From positions 496,001-560,000 of the forward strand of contig NC_088957.1 in the NCBI RefSeq assembly GCF_010111755.1: a stretch of 64,000 nucleotides of DNA, in the 5' to 3' direction. Numbering within the stretch: position 1 is the first letter of the stretch; each line of letters begins with the position of its first letter. Below are positions 59,061-64,000 of the stretch, one piece after another. The notes beneath the pieces were generated by a model that did not search any database, had not been told where the DNA came from, and saw only the letters and a program-made list of their open reading frames with translations. Both the position numbers and the translations under genes were made by a program. The stretch is from Nakaseomyces glabratus (taxonomy: Eukaryota > Ascomycota > Saccharomycetes > Saccharomycetales > Saccharomycetaceae).

Positions 59061-62000
59061 TCAATTACTGTAGAATTTTTCAGCATCTCTCTTTAATTCA
59101 CCAATGAACTCTAAAAATTTACCAATATTGACATCGATACCGAACTTGTAAACAAAAGTACTGGATAAGTAACTGGACAGCAAAACCTTCAAGTAGTTTT
59201 CCGGAATACTCGTTAGGATTTGATCCTTACCAGCAACATCAATTAACAACTTTGGAATTATTTTTTCCAACAAAAGATAGTTACGAAGCTTCAAATCATT
59301 CAACCACAACTCTTCAGATTCTACCAATTCGTCATTCAGTTTGTTAATGGTTTGTGATAAAACATTCGACAACTCAGAAATTGGCGTACCTGTCTCTTGA
59401 TTAATCTTCCACAATTGACCAAATTCTAATCTAGCATTGTTCTCAATTCTTGATTGAGCCTCAACAACATATGCTTTGTACAGTGGACTCTTGATGAATT
59501 TTATACCTTCTGGTGTTGTCTCTCTCTTGGCCACAAATTTATTGACAAAATCATCATCATTCAATGCAAGGGAAGCCAAAACTTCAAGAGACGATGAAGT
59601 AACACCACCTTTGTTAGCTGAAGCATCCTTGAATAGAACACAGCCATGGGCTTCTAATGCTAATTTTGCTGGCTGAGCGATAAATAAGTTTGCACCTTCA
59701 ACAATGTAAGGAATCTTACATTTGTTAGTCTTTTCGTCAATGAAACAGTGCAAGTTATTCAAGTTAATGGAGTTTGGTCTACCTCCACATGGAACGAATA
59801 CGTCAACATGGTCAACGTATTTGAATATTTCAGTATGGAAGTTGTTTCTGAAAGTAGTACCATTAGCAATAATAGCTCCATTAGGAAGCATAACATCCAT
59901 ATCATCAACGGAGACGAAGAAACCTTGTTTACTTAGTTTTGAAGTGTCAAACTCCTTAACCATCTTTCTGGTGTGAGCTAACCTAGTCAATTCTTCCTTA
60001 TCAATACCTTCTGGGTCACATAAAACACCAGAGCCATCAAGGATACCAACGTATGATTCGTTTGGTGTAGAAAGTAGAATTTCGTTGGATCCTAAGTCCC
60101 CATCAGGACCACCAGTTTGAAACTTGGCAACGGTCTTTTCATTCAAATGAAGGGTCTTGTATAATTCATTGACATAGGACCTAACACCTAAAGAAGTCAT
60201 ACCGTATTCATCATGAGGAATACCACCCAAATCTGGTGATTTACCAGTTAAGAATGACTTCCACCATGGACAATTTCTGGAGCGGGCATGAGTTGTTGCC
60301 CAGTCGACAAAGCCGGCCGAACCTTCATCTGGACCAAAGAACAGAATTTCCTCCTTTCCCAAAAGGTCAACATAATTCTCTTTCAATGGATCCTTGATTA
60401 AGATATCAATCATGGCATCGACGTACTGAGAGAATGCAATGAAGGTTTGATCATGCTCAACAAGACCAGGATTTAGCAAAATAACACCCTTTGAACCACC
60501 TTCTGGAATATCCTTGTTCTTTCTTTGTTGTGTAGAAGCCAATTGATAATTTTCATCAATGACAGTCTTGGAATTGGTATCATAAATGTCTTGGTTTCTT
60601 GAGCACACTATTCTGATACCACCACGAGCAACATCCTTGAATCTGATATGGAAACCTTTGAAAGTGTTACCTACAACAAAGAATAGACCATATGGGGTAT
60701 CTGGGTACTCTACCTTTGGCATGATTAGCTCAGGCAGCAATCTGAAAGAAATAGCAACTTTTCTAGTGACAAAGAAATTAGTCTTTAAGATCGCCTTGTT
60801 AAACAAATTCAAAGTTTGTAAAATCAAATAATCTGGGGAGTCATTAGGAATGAATTTATTTAAGAAACTTTGGAATTCCTGGTCATTCTTAAATGGTTCA
60901 ATTTGCTCTAATCTTTGGTAAGATAGAGTCTTTTGTAAGCTGTCAGACTTTGCATGGTGGGAATGAACATCTGCAAAGTTTTTATACAATTTGGATACGA
61001 CTTTGTGATTTTTCTCTAGAGCATTGATGATAGATTGTTGGGACAATGTCTCATTTCTTAACTTTCTCTTCAAGTTACTTAAGATTTCCAAAAGTGTGGT
61101 ATCTGAGTCTTTGATCGTCAATACGGATAACAATGACTGGTAGTCACTACCAAGTCTGTTAATGAAATGGTTGATAAAGATAGCAGATACGTGCGCGTAG
61201 ACAGCTTCCTGAGGAGAGAACTGTCTCTCGGCACAAACCTTGGTAAAAGCATGATTAGGGATGGCATATAATAGAGAGGCTTCTCTTTCGACTTGCTTAA
61301 TTGCCAGTTCCAAGTCATTTTTCAAAATTTCTTCTGGTTGCTGAGATCTGTGAAGGTAAATTGAGAAAATAATAATATCGTCATATGGATTCTTATTCGT
61401 CTTTACAGCTGAAGCTTGGTTTTTAACTCTAAAAGATTCTAAGTAGAATTTAGAGGGTTTTAACTTATAGTAGTGGAATAATGAGTTGATTGCGGAAAAG
61501 TAACTCTTTGTGGTGAATCTCTTATAAGCCACCAACATTCTTATTTCATCACTATCCTCGACAGATTGAGTAGTTCTGATGACAGGACCTTCACGGTCCT
61601 GTACCAATTTGATCAATAAACCGTAAAGTTTCTTGTTCTCAATAGATGTCACTTGAGCCATAGTTTTATCACTAATGGAATCAATTTGACCCTTTAGTAA
61701 TTGAGTACTATCTATGGCTGCTTGAGGTTCATCAGATTGGCTCTCATAGACAAAAGTCAATTTCAATTCACTTTCAGGAGCAGTAAATGAGACTAATCTG
61801 CAATTACCCTTTTCCTTGTTATCTAGGAATAAATGGTCAATCTCTTCATCAAGTTCATATGGTGGGTTATCCGTGTGTTTTTTAGTTGTGGCTTTACCAC
61901 CTTCTAATTGTTGGTCGATACCCCCTGTTTGATCTGTTTTCTCCAAGAACTCGGGAGAGGCTGAATTTGACTCCATAAAGATAGCATGGCTACTATCGGT

Positions 62001-62348
62001 GATGATCTTATTCTTGATGTTGAAATGTTGGGGTTGGACACCAACAAAATTCGATTTGGCAAAGGATTCCAACTTTGATGCGTACAAGGAGTGTACAATG
62101 TTGGCGATCAGCTGTGGAGACTCTCTTGAGAAAAACAAATCGTCAATACCCAGGGAGTTATAGAACCAGTCTACCTCTTGCTCAATTAAGTCATCTGGGA
62201 TGAAACCTTGTTGGTCTAGCAAGTCAACAACCTGTTCTCTTTGTTGTTCTTTGCCTGGGAAATCAAAAACATGGTAATCTGACATTGAAGAAATCGACAA
62301 TGTCGCAATCTCTGGGACTTCTGGGTTACTTAATCTCTGTTTGAACAT
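59061..62348 (-). CDS. GDH2: GDH2, NAD-dependent glutamate dehydrogenase
   Basis: The 1,095-residue large-type NAD-GDH contains DIPEGGSKGVILL (about 605-617), LFFGPDEGSAGFVDWATTHA, and the dinucleotide-binding segment FQTGGPDGDLGSNEIL (about 742-757). Identity with S. cerevisiae Gdh2 (YDL215C, 1,092 residues) is high from SISSMSDYHVFDFPGK onward; only the first 15 or so residues and a segment near 120-150 differ clearly. The enzyme oxidises glutamate to 2-oxoglutarate and ammonium, releasing nitrogen and carbon when glutamate is the source. In S. cerevisiae it is repressed by glucose and by rich nitrogen. Synteny with RRI1 holds. Confidence 0.97.
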   Translation of the reverse strand: MFKQRLSNPEVPEIATLSISSMSDYHVFDFPGKEQQREQVVDLLDQQGFIPDDLIEQEVDWFYNSLGIDDLFFSRESPQLIANIVHSLYASKLESFAKSNFVGVQPQHFNIKNKIITDSSHAIFMESNSASPEFLEKTDQTGGIDQQLEGGKATTKKHTDNPPYELDEEIDHLFLDNKEKGNCRLVSFTAPESELKLTFVYESQSDEPQAAIDSTQLLKGQIDSISDKTMAQVTSIENKKLYGLLIKLVQDREGPVIRTTQSVEDSDEIRMLVAYKRFTTKSYFSAINSLFHYYKLKPSKFYLESFRVKNQASAVKTNKNPYDDIIIFSIYLHRSQQPEEILKNDLELAIKQVEREASLLYAIPNHAFTKVCAERQFSPQEAVYAHVSAIFINHFINRLGSDYQSLLSVLTIKDSDTTLLEILSNLKRKLRNETLSQQSIINALEKNHKVVSKLYKNFADVHSHHAKSDSLQKTLSYQRLEQIEPFKNDQEFQSFLNKFIPNDSPDYLILQTLNLFNKAILKTNFFVTRKVAISFRLLPELIMPKVEYPDTPYGLFFVVGNTFKGFHIRFKDVARGGIRIVCSRNQDIYDTNSKTVIDENYQLASTQQRKNKDIPEGGSKGVILLNPGLVEHDQTFIAFSQYVDAMIDILIKDPLKENYVDLLGKEEILFFGPDEGSAGFVDWATTHARSRNCPWWKSFLTGKSPDLGGIPHDEYGMTSLGVRSYVNELYKTLHLNEKTVAKFQTGGPDGDLGSNEILLSTPNESYVGILDGSGVLCDPEGIDKEELTRLAHTRKMVKEFDTSKLSKQGFFVSVDDMDVMLPNGAIIANGTTFRNNFHTEIFKYVDHVDVFVPCGGRPNSINLNNLHCFIDEKTNKCKIPYIVEGANLFIAQPAKLALEAHGCVLFKDASANKGGVTSSSLEVLASLALNDDDFVNKFVAKRETTPEGIKFIKSPLYKAYVVEAQSRIENNARLEFGQLWKINQETGTPISELSNVLSQTINKLNDELVESEELWLNDLKLRNYLLLEKIIPKLLIDVAGKDQILTSIPENYLKVLLSSYLSSTFVYKFGIDVNIGKFLEFIGELKRDAEKFYSN

Positions 62349-63073
62349 TATGTTGTTGTTGTTATTTTTTTTTTGTCTTTAGAGAAATTGTAAACTTTTC
62401 AGATTTTGTTTAAATTTCTCTATTAGAGTTAGCTTATTATTGTGTTGATAATAATTTAATTGCTTTCTTTTATTTTGAGTTCTTTTATTCAAATAACAAA
62501 AAAAACAATAAGAATATATTAAAAATTAGCGGTGTTTTTGTTTGTGATTTTTTTTTGATTTTTCTGTCTGTTCAGAAAGGTCAATCAAATGTACTATCAA
62601 TTAGTAAATGTAGTTTTGTCCTATTTGTTATAACTAGACAATAGTATTGTTATGCAATAAAGTCAATATATTTCAGTAAGTTCCAGAAAGAATATAGGCT
62701 AAACATAAGACATGGGCGGCAAGAGAAGGGAAATTCTTTTTTCCGGGGTCTCAAGTGAACAGGTCCGTTACCCCTTCAGTATTTATAGTTCTGCCAACAG
62801 ATCCCACGGTAGCATACGCCTACGACAGGATTCTAAACAGTACGCGCATTTTTAGGGGGGGGTGAAGCAATGAGAGAAGGGGGCAAGCTACACGTTTACA
62901 GCTGTGCACTACATTCTGTGAAAACACCGGAGAAACCGTAACGACACATTTTTTTTGGCTTTTTGGGACTAGTAGCTATTTTAATGTCGCAGAATGTGCT
63001 GCGCGGTATTTGTCTTCAAATCGAAGGTTTCTCCTTTTTCTTTCCTCATTGCATCTTGAGCGTTTATTGTGTC

Positions 63074-63123
63074 GTGCTAGTGCCAGGGCTAGTGCCAGGG
63101 CTAGTGCTAGTGCCAGTGCTACT
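63074..63123. repeat. Degenerate GCTAGTGCCAGG-type tandem repeat
   Basis: Roughly four imperfect copies built from GCTAGTGCCAGG, with shorter GCTAGT and GCCAGT units, lie about 750 bp upstream of GDH2. Confidence 0.8.
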
Positions 63124-63308
63124 ACTATGACTGCAGGCGCGCACATATACTTCTCGGGGTAGATGATGGGGGGGAAGGGAATCGATGGGCTTTTCCATTA
63201 ATCACTAGTACAGGTCTATTTTTTGGTCTATTGCTACGGGGTCTTTAGAGTCTTGGCACAATGACTGGAAAATAGCAACGATTAAGGACGCATTGAGTCA
63301 CAGAAGAC

Positions 63309-63316
63309 TCCGTGGA
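63309..63316 (+). promoter_or_regulatory. Drug response element-type site TCCGTGGA, GDH2 upstream region
   Basis: TCCGTGGAC lies about 960 bp upstream of the GDH2 ATG. It matches the Pdr1/Pdr3 octamer by sequence only. Confidence 0.35.
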
Positions 63317-63442
63317 CTCCAGAAAGAAAAGAAAAAACGAATATCCCTTACGATCGCATCTGCTCTCCCATTCGTCGGACAGAGAAATTGTAGTACAAAC
63401 AACGGCATGGTAATCAGATCCCTCTCGAGGAAAGTCGCTGGT

Positions 63443-63467
63443 GGGGGAGGGGGAGGGAAGGGAGGGG
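63443..63467 (+). promoter_or_regulatory. G-quadruplex motif upstream of GDH2
   Basis: Five G tracts of 5, 5, 3, 3 and 4 are separated by one or two A residues. This satisfies the strict G3+ with 1-7-nt-loop rule with very short loops and should form a stable quadruplex in vitro. Confidence 0.75.
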
Positions 63468-64000
63468 AATGGATAAGCGGGATCTTGGGAGTTTGTGCTT
63501 TTGCTTTGTTACGGGACTGAGGGAGGGGCATCGCTATTGTTGTTTACACTAAGTTGTGTGCACTGTTTTTTTAGGAGCAAATGAAAAAAAACAGTGGGGT
63601 AAAAAGGTTGTCTTGGACTAGGAATTGTGCCAATTGGCGTTAGAACAAACAGTCCCAAGAAGTTGGGCTGAACTGTCCCGTTGATGATGGGGGTCCGGCA
63701 GTTTACAGCTAAAAATACGTCTGGATGTTATTACTTGTATATGTGGAAAGCCGCGTTTTCCGTGTCCCCGGGGTTGGAACACCGGGGACAGGAGGGGGGG
63801 AGGTCTTGGTTATTGGGGGAGATGGTAGTCTTTTACCGTGAATGTAGCTTTATTTTATTTTTGTAGCAAATATTGCACACCCAAGAATGTTGGTTCATAT
63901 GTCGGGAACCCTTTGGCACTGGTGAATACCTGGTTAGTGTTAGAGCCATATTTGGACATCTTAAGGAAATGTTCCAAAGGGGGATGTGCTTGTTCGCCTT

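Larger units (their letters stand above)
62349..64000. other. Intergenic: GDH2 upstream region to the right edge
   Basis: 1.65 kb with G8 at 62855, a GCTAGTGCC-type repeat at 63074, G7 at 63168 and 63794, TCCGTGGA at 63309 and a G-quadruplex motif at 63443. GGGGGATGTG occurs at 63979. No supported gene; a 47-codon minus-strand frame ending at 63855 and open to the right edge could be the 3' end of a neighbour but has no recognisable feature. Confidence 0.6.

Noticed and set aside
63855..64000. Minus-strand frame open to the right edge
   Set aside because: Only 47 codons are visible, another frame is open over the same bases, and no family feature is recognised. It might be the 3' end of a neighbouring gene, but this cannot be supported.

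Overview
The window is nuclear DNA from a budding yeast of the family Saccharomycetaceae. It is AT-rich and its genes are compact and almost intron-free. The one intron has textbook yeast signals (GTATGT, TACTAAC). Nearly every protein is recognisable as the counterpart of a named Saccharomyces cerevisiae gene. Gene order follows single post-whole-genome-duplication (WGD) tracks: LCB2 and YDR061W; YDR065W to YDR074W (RRG1 to TPS2); YNL200C to YNL197C (NNR1, GCR2, WHI3); and YDL227C to YDL215C (HO to GDH2). Paralogous pairs of WHI3/WHI4 and GCR2 are present. This points to a post-WGD species. My recollection is that TPS2, HO and GDH2 are close together on one chromosome in Candida glabrata, so the Nakaseomyces/C. 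glabrata clade is my best guess; the species cannot be fixed from the sequence alone.

Layout. 1-2457: 5' end of LCB2 and the twin-ATPase gene YDR061W, both minus. 3054-4070: intron-containing LSM2 and a tRNA-Val(AAC), at a synteny break. 4371-22677: RRG1, RTR2, OCA6, DOS2, DOA4, FMP16, PAA1, IPT1, SNF11, TPS2, then NNR1. 23124-28165: GCR2 and WHI3. 28768-30504: an apparently intact HO mating-type switching endonuclease with a 1.86-kb upstream region carrying Swi4-type sites. 32362-41643: GCS1, a second GCR2-like gene, SHS1 and WHI4. 42420-47211: HBT1 and FMP45. 49043-62348: CDC13, DTD1, YDL218W, TIM22, RRI1 and GDH2. 62349-64000: GDH2 upstream DNA with a strong G-quadruplex motif.

Functional themes. 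Sphingolipid and membrane organisation: LCB2, IPT1, FMP45, the MARVEL protein YDL218W. Ubiquitin pathway: DOA4, RRI1, HBT1. Mitochondria: RRG1, FMP16, TIM22. Stress carbohydrate and nitrogen metabolism: TPS2, GDH2. Cell cycle, cell size and mating type: WHI3, WHI4, HO, SHS1, CDC13. The items I judge most worth checking are a canonical PCNA-interaction (PIP-box) sequence in the CDC13 linker, tandem perfect Swi4/Mbp1-type octamers upstream of CDC13, the head-to-tail fusion of two WGD sister segments with a retained second GCR2, and a group of long promoters (IPT1, FMP45, GDH2) that share G/C homopolymers and TCCGTGGA drug-response elements.

Several computed open frames begin at GTG or TTG. Because yeast nuclear genes normally start at ATG, I moved the starts of RRG1, DOS2, DOA4, GCR2, WHI4 and DTD1 to the first in-frame ATG.
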